From Gnetum montanum (Eukaryota > Streptophyta > Gnetopsida > Gnetales > Gnetaceae): a stretch of 52,288 nt of DNA. Shown in pieces: positions 1 to 11,274 of the stretch. A program made the translations under genes and the position numbers. Under the pieces are notes generated by a model. The model worked only from the letters and a program-made list of their open reading frames with translations. It was not told where the DNA came from and did not search any database. The DNA is taken from assembly GCA_015680685.1 (NCBI GenBank), contig MNCI01022611.1:1945514-1997801 (forward strand), written 5' to 3'. The stretch's first letter is position 1, and each line of letters opens with the position of its first letter.

Positions 1-534
1 ACCTAACTAGCCTAAGTGTGACAAGCAGCCGATTCCTTGACTAGCCGTACACATCCATAGATGCTCGTAATCAAGTCATACTTGTCCCACATTCTAGGAA
101 GTAAGGGTGAGAGAATCTAATCGCGATGAGTAGCCGATTCCTTGGCTAGCTGTACACATTCGTCAATGCTTGTAACCAAGTCATACTCATGCCACGTTAC
201 TAGGAAAGTAATAAATAACATTAAATAAACCTATCCATGCACTGCAAGGTTTATTCACAAAGCTCGTCTTTATTTCCGTACACAACTTGTGTTCAGGTAC
301 AAAGCTGCTCGAATAAAGAACCGTTTACTTGGGGGACTCCTACTACGGGCACATGGAAAATATTCTATCTCTGGGGTGATCAATCCACCAGAGCTTCGCT
401 ACTTCTAGTCTATTATTCAAAATGAGGGGAGTGCCGCCTCTTATTTATAGATTTGGCGGTGGATTGTGATATCGCATACGCGATATCGTAGGGGACGACG
501 CGATATCGCGGCTTGTGCATATCGCGTCTCATCA
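1..534 (-). mobile_element. LTR B, partial, C-family, minus strand
   Basis: This is the first half (U3 to U5) of an LTR related to those of element C, read on the minus strand and cut by the window start. Its outer end is TGATGAG in minus sense (plus CTCATCA, 527-534), the same terminus as in C, F and I. GATATC-type palindromes lie at about 465-525, a TATA box at 442-449, and the R/U5 text with the sequence ATTCGAGCAGC is shared with H. The base after 534 is not a polypurine tract, so this end is the outer edge of a 5' LTR or of a solo LTR whose remainder lies to the left. Confidence 0.85.
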
Positions 535-1022
535 TGGGGGGTGGTGGGTTTTGTGGGGGAGAATAAACAAAGCACACACACCAAATTTACCATGGTTTCC
601 CAACTTGGGTAGTCCACACTCAGAGGGTAGATTGCAAGCACACCTCCAAACCTTGTTGCCTATGCTACCTACTAGAAATATGTCTTTGGTATGGGAAAAA
701 CGTCTCATCTGTAGGGGCTAAAAATGAAACTACTTGTTTTGATGGTCGGAGCATTTGGATGCCTCCAAACAAGTTCCCATAGACCTTATAACCTCATAGA
801 CTCATCAAAATGATCCAACAACACTCCAAAACATACCAAAACATTCAAGAATCATCCTCAACAAAAATAGAAATATTTTGCTTAAATTCTTTGTATTCAT
901 CCATGCTCCCTAAAGTCCTTGTGATCTTGAATTTGCTTGTGAGTCCTTGAGTACTTCACTCTTGCTCGTGTGAGTTCTTATGATCTTGAATATGCTTGTG
1001 AGTCCTTGAGTCCTTTGCTCTT
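535..1022. repeat. Spacer with D-family LTR fragment (about 690-885)
   Basis: About 490 bp separate LTR B from element A. The part from about 690 to 885 matches the U3 end of the element D LTRs (compare 13510-13680 and 17770-17930): shared strings include CTTGTTTTGATG, GGATGCCTCC and CTCATCAAAAT. It lies in the same orientation as D, so it is a relic of a D-family LTR. The rest of the spacer shows no recognisable gene. Confidence 0.6.
914..1016. repeat. Short tandem duplication
   Basis: A segment of about 45-55 bp occurs twice, with TGATCTTGAATTTGCTTGTG in one copy and the same string with one change (A for T) in the other, each followed by AGTCCTTGAGT. It abuts the start of the A 5' LTR. 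No function is evident. Confidence 0.6.
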
Positions 1023-1873
1023 TGATGAATCATATTTTGACATGCTTCAATATTAGATATGTGATATGAGAGCCTCCTAATATTGAGCCCCAAGATGTAA
1101 TGTTGAATATCCAATATCACGAGGTATATGTTAGCCTATAAATATAGTGCTTGGGCTCATGATTTTCAGATAATTGTTTTGTTAGTTTTTGCATAGAGTA
1201 ATGAAGTTCTTGCAGTTTAATCATCCCATAGTTAGAATATTTCTAAGTGCCCATAGCAGGAGTTTGAGTGTGTACAAATCTTTATTCAAGCAGTAATGTA
1301 CCTAAGCATAGCAGTGTGATGGGAATACAGATGAGCCTTTTTGATAATCCTTGTAGCATTGAGAATAGATTAATGTTTCCTTTAATGTATTTATTATTCA
1401 TGCACTTTACTTTAATGCACCTTAATTAAACAATTAATTTCCAATTTTTAATGAACACAAGCATGACCAATTCGAGCATATGTGTAGCAGTTGGTAACCC
1501 AAAAATGCTTAACTTTTGGTAACCTAGTACCATTACATGCATTTAGGATGTGTTCGAGGAGTGGGAATGTGTACTTGTATTAGGTTATATAGGTAGTAGA
1601 TAATCTAGATATTAAATTACCCTACATTTCATTCTTACTTTAGGCAATTAAACTTATAAAATATAAATTGACAAAAATCATATACCTTAGTTGCACTTAA
1701 CCATATACTTATACTTCACAAGTGGAACTGAGAAGACAACAATTGTTCCAATTAGATTTCACTTCCATGAAATTAGTGTACTTGGGAAATTAAGGTTTGT
1801 GAAGTTTAACTGGATCACACGTGAATGCTTGTGATTTGTATGGTTGGGCATAGGGGTAACTCATTGCTCATCA
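1023..1873 (+). repeat. Element A 5' LTR
   Basis: The 851-bp LTR begins TGATGAATCAT and ends CTCATCA just before the PBS. U3 has degenerate GATATT/GATATG repeats between about 1060 and 1130. A TATA box (TATAAATA) is at 1137-1144. The R region has the family string AATCTTTATTCAAGCAG near 1278-1295. The same start and U3-R order occur in the 3' copy at 10888. Confidence 0.85.
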
Positions 1874-1892
1874 TTGGCTCCATTGCTAGGGA
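1874..1892 (+). other. Element A primer binding site (tRNA-Asp-like)
   Basis: Directly after the LTR end is TTGGCTCCATTGCTAGGGA, a decayed form of the sequence complementary to the 3' end of plant tRNA-Asp. Element C keeps a better copy at 23031. Confidence 0.7.
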
Positions 1893-4065
1893 CCTTTTAG
1901 TTGTTATGTGCACTATCTATGATCTAGTGAAAGTTATTCAAAATAATTGGAATGAATCCTAGCATCATATCACACTTTAAAATCATGACAAAAATATTTA
2001 AAATCACACTACATTTTTATTCTCTAACATAAAATATCTTCTTCTCACAGGAGCAATTCTCTGCCCAAGTATGATGTAGCACATCAGCTAGTGCCTCAAC
2101 AATACTAAGTGGTATATGCTCATCCTAATGAGTATGTATCAAATTTCATCTTCATCTTGCATTAGGATGAACAACTATGGTGGTGTGACATGGAAAGTAA
2201 CATTGTGTTAGTACTTGATCAATCTATTCTTGCGATGCCTCAACAAATGCTTATACGATGGGGTCTCCAAGGACTTCATGTTGAGTATGTTGTGTAGGAT
2301 AATGATGCCAGGGATTATCATCCCACTGAGGCACAACATTTAAGGGATCGATAGCTAGAACAATGTCATGAATCTATGAAGGGGACATGATTTAATAATT
2401 CCCCATTCTTGTTGTACCAAGAAGATGGTGGGGGTTTTCCATTCAGTGAAATTCCTCTCTTTGACTTCAGTGAAGGAGGTCAAAGCATGAACCTACAATC
2501 CATGATCCACAATCCTAGTTCTAGCAAGAATGAATCCAATGAAAAAGGAGGGTCCAAAGAGGGAATTCATGGTGGGGATGTGGACAAGAAACAAGATCAT
2601 GATCGTAGCCATGATTACTGAAGAGGGGGTAGTAGGCACTGTGATGATGCTAGTCCTCCTTTCTCTTCACCTTCATCATCATCATCATCTTCTTCTGGCT
2701 TTGACTACAACCATAGCGGGCATGACCATGATGGAGGTGACTAACGGGTCCAAAAGGATCAAAGGGACCATCCTACAAGCTAAGAATGGGAGCACGAGCA
2801 TTTAAGAAAGGCCCACCACCATGAATGGAGGGGTATTAGAGGGCATCGTAGGAACCAACATTAAGACCTCAATGAGCCTTTTCTTGCTACTTGAAGTATG
2901 CAAAACGTCATAAAGACAGTACAAATTCCAATAAGGCATGTAAAGTATAGTTAGATTAAAAGGCTAGACATGAACAATATCCCTCAGTTTTAAGGGGGAT
3001 ATAACTCAGATTCATAGAACCATCACCAAGCTTTCCAAGATGCATGTGCCTTGTAGAACACAGAAAATGAGTGGCAAAAGCTTAAGTTGTTCCCATGGAC
3101 ACTCATTAAGAAGCTAAAAATTGGTACAAGTTCTTAGAACTAGAATCTATTATATGATGGAGTATAATGCTTGAATTGTTCAATGAAAAATATCAAATGT
3201 ACTCTAGAGTGTCCAACTTGAGGAGGTAGATCCAAAGATGGAAACAAGGAACACTCGAACCCTTGGATGCTGCCATAGGTTGATACTATTCCTTAATGCA
3301 TAGATTTCCTAGCCATGGTTACTCTTAGTTGGACCAACTTTGCCACATTATAGACAAGCTTCGATCAGAAATGAGGAGAACCCTTGGCATCTATGCCCAA
3401 TGGTAACTATTAGAATTAAGTGCTCACCAGATCCAAAGATTAATTGAGTAGGTAGCTAAAGAGGAAGGTGAATTAAGAAAATGAGAAAGTACAAAAGAAT
3501 ACAACTATGATCCTTCTATTCGTAAGAGGGAGGTTTGATTTTATGATAGTGAGGAAGAATCGTCACTTGATGACGTGGTAAATTGAAAAACCTTGCCACT
3601 TTAAAAATTTCAATTTGAAATTATGACCAAGGTTGATCAGTTATGGGACTCCATGGATAGTAGCTTTTAAGCTATCCTAAAAATTGTTGAAGAGTTCAAA
3701 GAACAAGGTAGTGATTATGAGTGCAGAAGGCACAAGGAAGCTGAACATGCCTATCAAAGAGGTAAGGGCAAGATTGCTACAATAGAGAAAGTTACGCAAA
3801 GTGACTCAAATGATGATGGTGGGTGTGACATCTACCATTATGAACATCCTAAGGGATGTTTTCCCATAGTGTTGCACTTACAGGAGTTTGGGATGTATGC
3901 TTTGAATCCATGACTATTACAAAGGAAGACATCTAAAAGATTACCTTATCCTCAAGGCAATTCTAGGTAGCTCCACTAGCCACAATAGTATTATCCAAGT
4001 GGAACTCCACCACAACCATATGATCAGTATCAACAGTGGCAGCAACCATAGTCATGGGTGCTAGC

Positions 4066-4066
4066 N
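4066..4066. other. Single ambiguous base (N) at a repeat junction
   Basis: The only N in the window lies exactly where A gag meets the truncated LTR H. It probably marks a collapsed gap or a scaffold join rather than one unread base. Confidence 0.7.
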
Positions 4067-4887
4067 GTATGGTTAAGTAAGTCCGAGGTATATGATTTTT
4101 TTGGTATTTTTTGATTTATCTCCTATGCTAAACGGTGAAGGGTTGAGAGACTAAAACTAACTCTAACTACAGCACTAAGTCCTAGCGTCAGCATCCATTC
4201 CCACTTGTCGTACACACCTTGAACTATGCAACTGTGGCTACCAAACGCTAATCGTTACTAGGATTAACACATGTAATGCACGTGCTCGAAGCGGTCGTAC
4301 TGAGGCACTTAACTAACCTAAGTGTGACAAGCAGCCGATTCCTTGACTAGCCATACACACTCGTAGATGCTCGTAATCAATTCGTACTTGTCCCACGTTC
4401 TAGGAGGAAATGGTGAGAGAAACTATCGCGATGAGTAGCCGATTCCTTGGCTAGCTGTACACGTTCGTCAACGCTCGTAACCAAGTCGTACTCATGCCGT
4501 GTTACTAGGAAAGCAGTAAATAACATTAATTAAACCTATCCATGCACTGCAAGGTTTATCCACACAGCTCGTCTTTATTTCCATACACAACTTGCATTCA
4601 AGTACAAAGCTGCTCGAATAAAGAACCGTTCACTTGGGGGACTCCTACTGCGGGCACATGGAAAATATTCTATCTCTGGGGTGATCAATTCACCAGAGCT
4701 TCGCTACTTTACGTCTAGGATATGGAATGAGGGGAGTGTCGCCTCTTATTTATAGATTTGGCAACGGACCACAATATCGAGTACGTGATATCGCAGGGAA
4801 CGACGCGATATCGCGTACGCGATATGGCAGGGGATGCGATATCGCGTCGGCCACGATATCGTGGCTTGTGTAATCCACGTCCCATTA
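4067..4887 (-). mobile_element. LTR H, minus strand, inside element A gag
   Basis: The LTR belongs to the same subfamily as LTR B (1-534). It runs from an end-truncated U5 at 4067 to its start at 4887, where the terminus is decayed to TAATGGG instead of TGATGAG (minus sense). A TATA box is at 4747-4754 and there are GATATC palindromes at about 4770-4860. On the left it meets a single N (4066); roughly 180 bp of the LTR end expected there are absent. No internal domain is visible, so it is a solo LTR or the only assembled end of an element. Element A gag resumes directly to its right. Confidence 0.8.
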
Positions 4888-5329
4888 ATTATCATCCTTT
4901 TGATTATTATTGAACTTGTTCTCCACATGCAAGGTTGGATACCACCTATTATCCTTATCCTCCTCTTATTCCTACACATCTTCCTCCATCCTCAACACAA
5001 CTACCACCTACTCTATGTATGTAGGTTGAACTAAGAGCTCAAACACAACAACGTAATGCTACTGGGGTTATTAACCTACAATGGGTTCATCAACCGAGTG
5101 GATTAGATACTCAATTAAAGAAAAGACCTTTCTTTTGACCCCATAGTTCATCTAAGCCCTCATATGCACCTGTAGTTAGTAGCCTTGCTCCTTTGTCTTT
5201 CTCTATCTCAACTTCCTTCTAGTCTCCTTCAAACCAAACATCACCCAGGATCCATACTGTGATGCTTACTCACACCATATCTGATTGGATCTATGTTGAA
5301 AACCTTCTAGGAAATTAGCTAATCCTAGG

Positions 5330-5720
5330 AGTCCTCTTATTTATTTGTAGATTGCTGAGAATGGACTATGCAAAGCTCTTCTTGACTCATGTTCTAGGGT
5401 TGATCTAATTTCTCATGAGATGTATACTGCATGGAACCTACCTCTTTTAAAGAAGGAAAAAATCATATTAGAATTGGCAAACCAGTCTATCACTATTCCA
5501 TTAGGACTGGTAGAAGACATTGTGATCATAGTTTGTGGGTGGTCATATCCTACTAATTTGCTAGTGATCTAGGTGGGGATCTACAAAGGGGACTTCTCAA
5601 TCATAATGGAAAAGGCATGGCTAAGCACAGTTGATGTAAAAATGGGCATTAGAGATCTTTTCCTAGAAATATCTAAAGAAAATGTATTTGGGAAGATCAA
5701 GAAGAAGTGAGTTCCATGCA
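5330..5720 (+). pseudogene. Element A protease (retropepsin) pseudogene
   Basis: This is an aspartic protease that would mature the Gag-Pol polyprotein. The active-site segment reads ALLDSC (near 5375) instead of the usual D-S/T-G. The downstream segments ITIPLGLVEDI and FSIIMEKAWLSTVDV correspond to the flap and the conserved I-L/M-G-R-x-[FW]-L end of plant gypsy proteases. It aligns well with the C protease at 25740-26100. In-frame stops occur within and after it. Confidence 0.75.
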
Positions 5721-6239
5721 TCACGTATAGCAATACAAGATGCAATTGTGTGTAGAAACTATGGTCTAGTAAATGAGCATCCATCTGTACATGCAAGTAG
5801 TGTGCACCAAAAGTAGGTATTCAAAGGTGTGTATATGCAGCAACCACAAAAAAAGAGGGTACCCAATGGCTAACCATTGATTCTAAGAGCAACACACTTT
5901 GCATGGAACCTATTGAGAGCCTCACATGTGCATAGGTCATAGCCATTGATGAACTAGACCAAGTTCATCACAAACTCTCTAATGATGCTAGTGATAATAC
6001 TTACTAAGGAGAGTTAGAAATTCCTAAAAATTTCAAACAAGAGCCCCTTGAGTTAAAAACTCTATCGGCCAGCATGAAATATGTGTTCTTAAGAATGGAA
6101 ATCTAGTAATAATCAATGCCAATTTTTCTCTAGAATAGAAAAATATGTTAAAAGTGGTTGAAAAATGGTCAGCAACCTTTGCCTGGTCATATCCTGAACT
6201 CACAAGGATTGATCCTAGGATATGCCAGCATCACATTTA

Positions 6240-7000
6240 CATTGATTCGGCCATAAAGCCAAAGAGATAGCCATAGAGGCAATTAAACCCAAAGCTGAAG
6301 TAGATCATCAAGGAAGAAATCAAATAACTTCTTAAGGTGGGGCTTATCTATTCGATTGTAGATAGTGAGTGGTTTAGTCCATTCATTATTATCTCCAAGA
6401 AAGGTGGTAAGTGGTGGGTTTGCATTGATTTTCAACTATTGGATATGGCAACATTCAAGGACCATTTTCCATTGCCATTTGTTGATCAAGTGTTAGACAC
6501 AATATTTGGGCATTACTACTATAGTTTTTTGGATGGTTATAGTGGCTATAACCAAATCTAGATCATGCTAAAGAACCAAGCCAAAAAAACATGCATAAGT
6601 CCTTGGGGAACTTTTGCATATCGCAAGATGCCTTTTGATCTATGAAATTCTCCTACTACATTCCAATGCTTAGTTCTTATCATTTTTCAATAGTATATCG
6701 GTAGTGGTGTGGAAGTCTTCATGGATGACTTCTCCACTTATGGAGCTATATTTGAGCAAGATTTGGACTATCTTGAGCAAGTGCTAAAAAAATATGTTGA
6801 AATAAACTTATGGCTCAATTGGTAGAAGAGCCATATGATTGTCTAAGAGGGAATTGTGTTAGATCATAGAATATCACAAGAAAGAATTAAGTTCAATCCT
6901 AAAAAAATAAGGGTCATCCAAAGAATAATCCACCAACCAAAAACTATCAAAGATGTTTGGTCATTCTTTGGACATACTGGCTACTATTGATAATTCATAT
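6240..7000 (+). pseudogene. Element A reverse transcriptase pseudogene
   Basis: RT copies the element RNA into DNA. Recognisable are the finger/palm motif KGGKWWVCIDF (near 6400), KDHFPLPFVDQVLD, then FLDGYSGYNQI (6525-6560), the segment equivalent to W-G-T-F-A-Y-R-K-M-P-F near 6605-6640, and the catalytic loop as EVFMDDFSTYG near 6715-6740, in which FMDD keeps both aspartates. Stops interrupt the frame after NQI and later, so no active enzyme can be made. It is followed directly by RNase H. Confidence 0.8.
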
Positions 7001-7079
7001 AGAATTTTTCTAAGATCACAATATCATTGGTTGAGCTGATAAAGAAAGATGGTCCATTTTTCTAAACCACAGAATGTGA

Positions 7080-7560
7080 AAAAGCATTTTAGCAAATGAA
7101 GGAGAAACTTATAGAAACTCTAGTCCTATAAGCACCTAACTAGTCGAGACCATTTCATGTCATGATGGATGCATCAAATTATGCCCTAGGACCTGTGCTT
7201 ATGTAGATGGATGATAAGAAACATCCATATTACATCCATTGCACAAGCCAAAGCATTATGGGTGCACAACTAAACTAGACCACTATAGAAAAAGAATTGA
7301 TGATAGTGGTGTTTGCTCTAGAGAAGTTTAGGCATTATGTTCTTGGATACAAAGTATTTATGCACATGGATCATAATGCCATCTGGTTCCTAATGAACAA
7401 ACCAATGGTGAGCCCCTGTGTCATATGGTGGCTAGTGATCTTACAAGAATTCAATCTTACAATGGTAGATTAAAAGGGAACTGGGAATGTGGTTGCTGAC
7501 CACTTGTCTCAATTGAGATGGGACAACAAAGAGGATGAAATAAAGCTCATTATCTAATCC
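7080..7560 (+). pseudogene. Element A RNase H pseudogene
   Basis: RNase H removes the RNA strand during reverse transcription. The text PFHVMMDASNYALG (near 7150-7195), the segment with KELMIVVFALEKFRHY (near 7292-7340) and the C-terminal NVVADHLSQL (near 7490-7520) match the D-E-D-D style core of gypsy RNase H. Frame-breaking stops are present, for instance after GPVLM. Confidence 0.75.
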
Positions 7561-7789
7561 ATTTCTTGATGAACTCCTCTTTGCTAGGGCTATAACTGAA
7601 CAATTTCCTAATGAACCGAAATGGTATGATGACATCCTCACCTATCTTCTCACTCAAGAGATGCCACAAGGATTGGACCATTGAAAGAAACAATAGTTTC
7701 TTCACTAGGTAAAATGCTTCATGGATATCAACAAACACATCTACGAGGTGTGTGCCAATGGCTTGGTTCATTGGTGTGTCCTTGATGCT

Positions 7790-8870
7790 AATTAACTATG
7801 TGTTCTATAGAATGATCATGAAGGTCCTTGTTGGGGCCACTATGCTAGGAGATGCATAGCAATTAAAATCTTGATGGCAAGGTATTATTTGCCAATAATC
7901 TTCAGGGATGCTCATCAATATGTCCACTCTTGTAAACATTACCAATGAGATGATGGAATGATTGCTAAAATGAAGGAACCTCAATAATGGATTTAACCAT
8001 TGGAACCCATCGACATGTAGGGCATTGATTTCATGGGTCCCATTGTAGCCATGTCAAATGGAAAGGTATACATCATAGTTATTATTGACTATGATATGAA
8101 ATGGGTAGAAGTAGTAGCCATCACTGATTATACATCTTCTATTGCTACTCAGTTTGTACAAAAAAATGTTATAAATAGGTTTTCTATGCCATGTGCATTA
8201 ATTTTTGATAATGGAACTTACTTTACAAGCACTACTTTTTGGAAGCTTATGTAATGCTTGGGGGTTGAACATAAACTCATAACACTTTACCATCCCCAAG
8301 CTAATGGTCAAGCTAAGGTTACTAATAGGAAAATCCCAAAGATTCTAATAAGAACTATCAGTAAATATAAAAAAGACTAGAGCACAAAACTTAATGATGC
8401 CCTTTGGGCCTACCACTCAACATGGAAACATCCTATAGGCTATTCTCCCTATGATTTGGTGTATGAAAAATTACCAACATTTCCTATTCAATGGAAGCTT
8501 TGTACAATTTCAATAGCCTATGACCTCAACCTTGACTTGAGTCTAGCACAAAAGGAAAGATTATTGAATCTCAACTTGCTAGATGAAAACCAATTGGTGG
8601 CCATATTATCTAATGAGTTGCACAAGGCATTCAACAAAAATAATCATGACCTTAGAATCCAAAAAGTCAAACTTTAACTAGGAGATAAGGTTCTCTACTA
8701 GAACCCCACACATGTATCTCAATGAACCAAGTTTTAGACATTGTGGAAAGGACCTTACATCATTTACAAAACTTTTCATTCTGGGGCCATGATGATTTAT
8801 AAACTTGAGAGCTTAAGCAAGATGTAGCTAGTCAACATACAACATACAACAAGTCAAACCTTTCTACTAG
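7790..8870 (+). pseudogene. Element A integrase pseudogene
   Basis: Integrase inserts the DNA copy into the genome. Visible parts: a zinc-binding HHCC remnant near 7810-7960 (HYARRC...VHSCKHYQ), the catalytic core with Asp in GIDFMGP (8025-8045) and in IFDNGTYF (8202-8225), and the C-terminal region with WAYHSTWKHPIGYSPYDLVY (8406-8465). The third catalytic residue, Glu in the family text NGQAE, is Lys here (NGQAK, near 8303-8317). There are also several stops, so it is inactive twice over. Confidence 0.8.
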
Positions 8871-8934
8871 CCTAAGCTAGCTAGTGCAACCAATGCCTCA
8901 TTGGATGAACAACCATGGTCAATATTTTAGATCT

Positions 8935-10873
8935 CCTCCTTTCAAATTAGTCATGGGGGAGATGTCCATCCATGCTAACCATATAAACGACTCTTTAGTT
9001 TTTCACATTTTTTTTACACCTTGCTACTGTTACAACTTTTTGTTTTAGACACTCTTTATTTTATACTTGTTGTTTTCTATGTTATTAATTTCTTCAAAGT
9101 TTTTGTTTTACAACATCGTTAGTACATTTTCTTTTTCTTAAATATTTTATAATTTCTTATATATTTTTATTAGTTTTGATGTGATTTTCTTATCATGTTT
9201 TAATAATAAGTGTCTTATTGCTAGCTGGGTACAGTGTGACTTAATTGATGTGGGCATGTGCTATCCAATTATTTGATTGTTAGTGTCTAGATTCTAGCTT
9301 TGAATTTTGTTACAGATAATTAGGACATGGTTTATTTTTTATGCAATAGGCAGTGAGTCCACAACATCCACCCATTGACAAGGTCTACAATTTTCCTTGT
9401 TTTGGAAGTGTGTAGTCTCTTTTACATTAATAAAACTTTAACGAACTTGTGACTTTGATAGTTTCCAGATCTAGAAAGGATTCAAAGCCTTGAATAATAT
9501 GTGACCTTATGGGGATTCACTATTCTTTGTGCCTTTCTACTTACTTGGATGCATGTGTGTTTTCATGGATTCCTTATCATTTTGTGTTCACCAATAATAG
9601 GAAGTTGAATAAGTCTTTACATGGTGTGGTTTTCATCATAAAAAAAATTATGGAAATTCAAAGCACATCTATTAGACAAAATAAACAAGAAATAAGCACT
9701 GGTTATGGGACTAGAATGACATGTGACCCATGCCTGAAGGTCCCCTCTAACTAAGGCCCTTCCTCACTTCCTACTTCTCTTTTCTTCTCTAATAAGGAAT
9801 GGTTGTTATTCTGTGAAAGTACTCTTGTGTCTCAGGGGGGCTAGATTGGTCTTGGAATGGTGATGTGGTGTTACTGAATGTGGTTCATTTTGGTCTAGAC
9901 TAAGGATGGATATTATTAAGTAATTTAACCATAAAATTCACAAGGGACTTCAAGTGACCTTAATCAAGAACTCCATTTCACTCTCTTTCTCTTACATTCA
10001 TGCTTTCCATGTCTCATCTCACTATCAATTTTATGCTCTTGTTTGATGTGTCAAAATTCTTAGGTAGTTTCTTTTGGATTTTTTTATTTAACTTTTCATA
10101 ACCATTAGTCACCCATGGGTTCCACAAACTCCTTAGTTTGAAGTTATGCAAGGGCAATAAAAGGCCTATGCCTACTTTAGGGAGGACCCACTTGCATATC
10201 TTTTGGTTGGGTTAGTTGAGTTCTTTATCCTTAGACATTCTTACAATCAAATCATTTTGCATTCCCCATCAATGAAATCCAATTGTGCACATCTTCACAA
10301 TGTTTTTCAGTGAAATTTCCTTTTTATTATTGTGAATTCTTAAACCCTCTCAAAGCATTTCATCTTGTTTGAATTTCATAATGGACAGCTTATCCATTTT
10401 ACTACTTGTCAATCTTTTCTCTACCACTATTAATTAAATATATCTACCATAATCACAACCTAGCCAAGTGTAACCATCGACAAGAGAAGCTATTTAAAAG
10501 CTATACATTACACATTCTACACTATTTCATAATTTTTTTTGTGATTGTAGTGGGAAGCACAAACTGGAAGTGGGACTATTTTCATTAAAGGATAAGTAAT
10601 AACATCATGTGACAAGGACTATTCATTATTGTTGAATCTTCTCCCTTGCTCTTTAGTTGCTAGAGGAGTTGAATGTCAGTTTTCTCTAGGGTGTTCACTT
10701 TTCTTATCATGAACATCCAATTTTGTAAAAGATTGTAATCCATACACTTGAGCACTTAGAGTCTATTTGTCTCATCTGAGTTAGTTTGTATGTTAGTTAA
10801 TAATCCCATACCTACCAAATATTTTGTAAGGAACTTGTTCCTCCTCTTCTTCACTTGAGAATAAGCTTTCATT
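8935..10873 (+). other. Element A 3' noncoding region
   Basis: About 1.9 kb without coding sequence between IN and the PPT. It starts with AGTCATGGGGGAGATG (8950), which also occurs in C at 26455, and holds T-rich runs with TTTTGTTTTA. Two blocks are shared with elements C and F: CATGGTGTGGTT to GGCCCTTCCTCACTTCC (9620-9770) and the segment with CCTACTTTAGGGAGGACCCA (10168-10191). I see no open reading frame of note. Confidence 0.7.
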
Positions 10874-10887
10874 TAGTTGTGGGGGTA
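10874..10887 (+). other. Element A polypurine tract
   Basis: TAGTTGTGGGGGTA directly precedes the 3' LTR; it is the plus-strand primer site. F has the same tract in minus sense at 33715-33727. Confidence 0.75.
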
Positions 10888-11274
10888 TGATGAATCATGT
10901 TTTGACATTATCTGATATTGGATATGTGATATCAGAGCCTTGATATTGGATACCTGATATTGGGTCCCAAGATGTGATGTCGAATATCTGATATAGTGGG
11001 GTATATGCCAGCCTATAAATATAGTACTTGGGCTCACGATTTTCAGATAGTTTTTTTGTCAATTTTTGCATAGAGTAATGAAGTTCTTGCAGTTTAGTCA
11101 TTACAGAGTTAGAATAATTCTAAGTGCCCATAGTAAGATTTTGAGTGTGTATGGACCTAAGCACAGCAGTGTGATTGGAACAAAGATAAGCCCATTTCAT
11201 AATCCTTGCAGCACTAAGAATAGATTAATGTTTCCCATCACACTACTTAATGGAAACATTTTCCTTTAATGTTT
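10888..11274 (+). repeat. Element A 3' LTR, truncated
   Basis: It begins TGATGAATCATG like the 5' copy. U3 has five or so GATATT/GATATC units (10910-10995), and a TATA box is at 11014-11021. The R region matches the 5' copy up to TTTAATGT (about 11272), after which the end of element E begins. The last 500 or so bp of the LTR are missing. Confidence 0.85.

Larger units (their letters stand above)
2034..5250 (+). pseudogene. Element A gag pseudogene (split by LTR H)
   Basis: This is Gag, the capsid/nucleocapsid polyprotein of element A, by alignment with the better-preserved gag of element C. The codon matching the C start (23179) reads ATA at 2034-2036, so the start is lost. Homologous blocks follow in order: the HPNEYVSNF-like N-terminus near 2130, a His/Ser-rich linker near 2680, the capsid segment near 2950-3400, an acidic segment near 3540, and the Pro/Tyr-rich C-terminal part from 3940 that resumes after the inserted LTR at 4888. 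Stops and frameshifts occur throughout. About 100 bp or more of gag may be missing at the N (4066). Confidence 0.75.
1023..11274 (+). mobile_element. Element A, decayed Athila-like gypsy retrotransposon
   Basis: A complete but heavily mutated LTR retrotransposon in the order 5' LTR, tRNA-Asp-like PBS, gag, PR, RT, RNase H, IN, long 3' noncoding region, PPT, 3' LTR. All domains are recognisable but carry many stops, so this is a dead copy. It has been broken twice: a minus-strand LTR (H) sits inside gag, and the 3' LTR is cut at 11274 by the end of element E. The Athila-like assignment rests on the PBS type, the RT text around KDHFPLPF and FLDGYSGYNQI, and the domain order PR-RT-RH-IN. The target duplication cannot be checked because the right end is lost. 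Confidence 0.85.

Noticed and set aside
4746-5034. Small proteins on both strands across the H/A border
   Set aside because: They span an LTR junction and the palindromic U3 array; no conserved domain.
8935-10873. An env-like gene in the A and C 3' regions
   Set aside because: No long open stretch, signal peptide or membrane segment occurs consistently in A and C; the shared blocks are short and not in a conserved frame.
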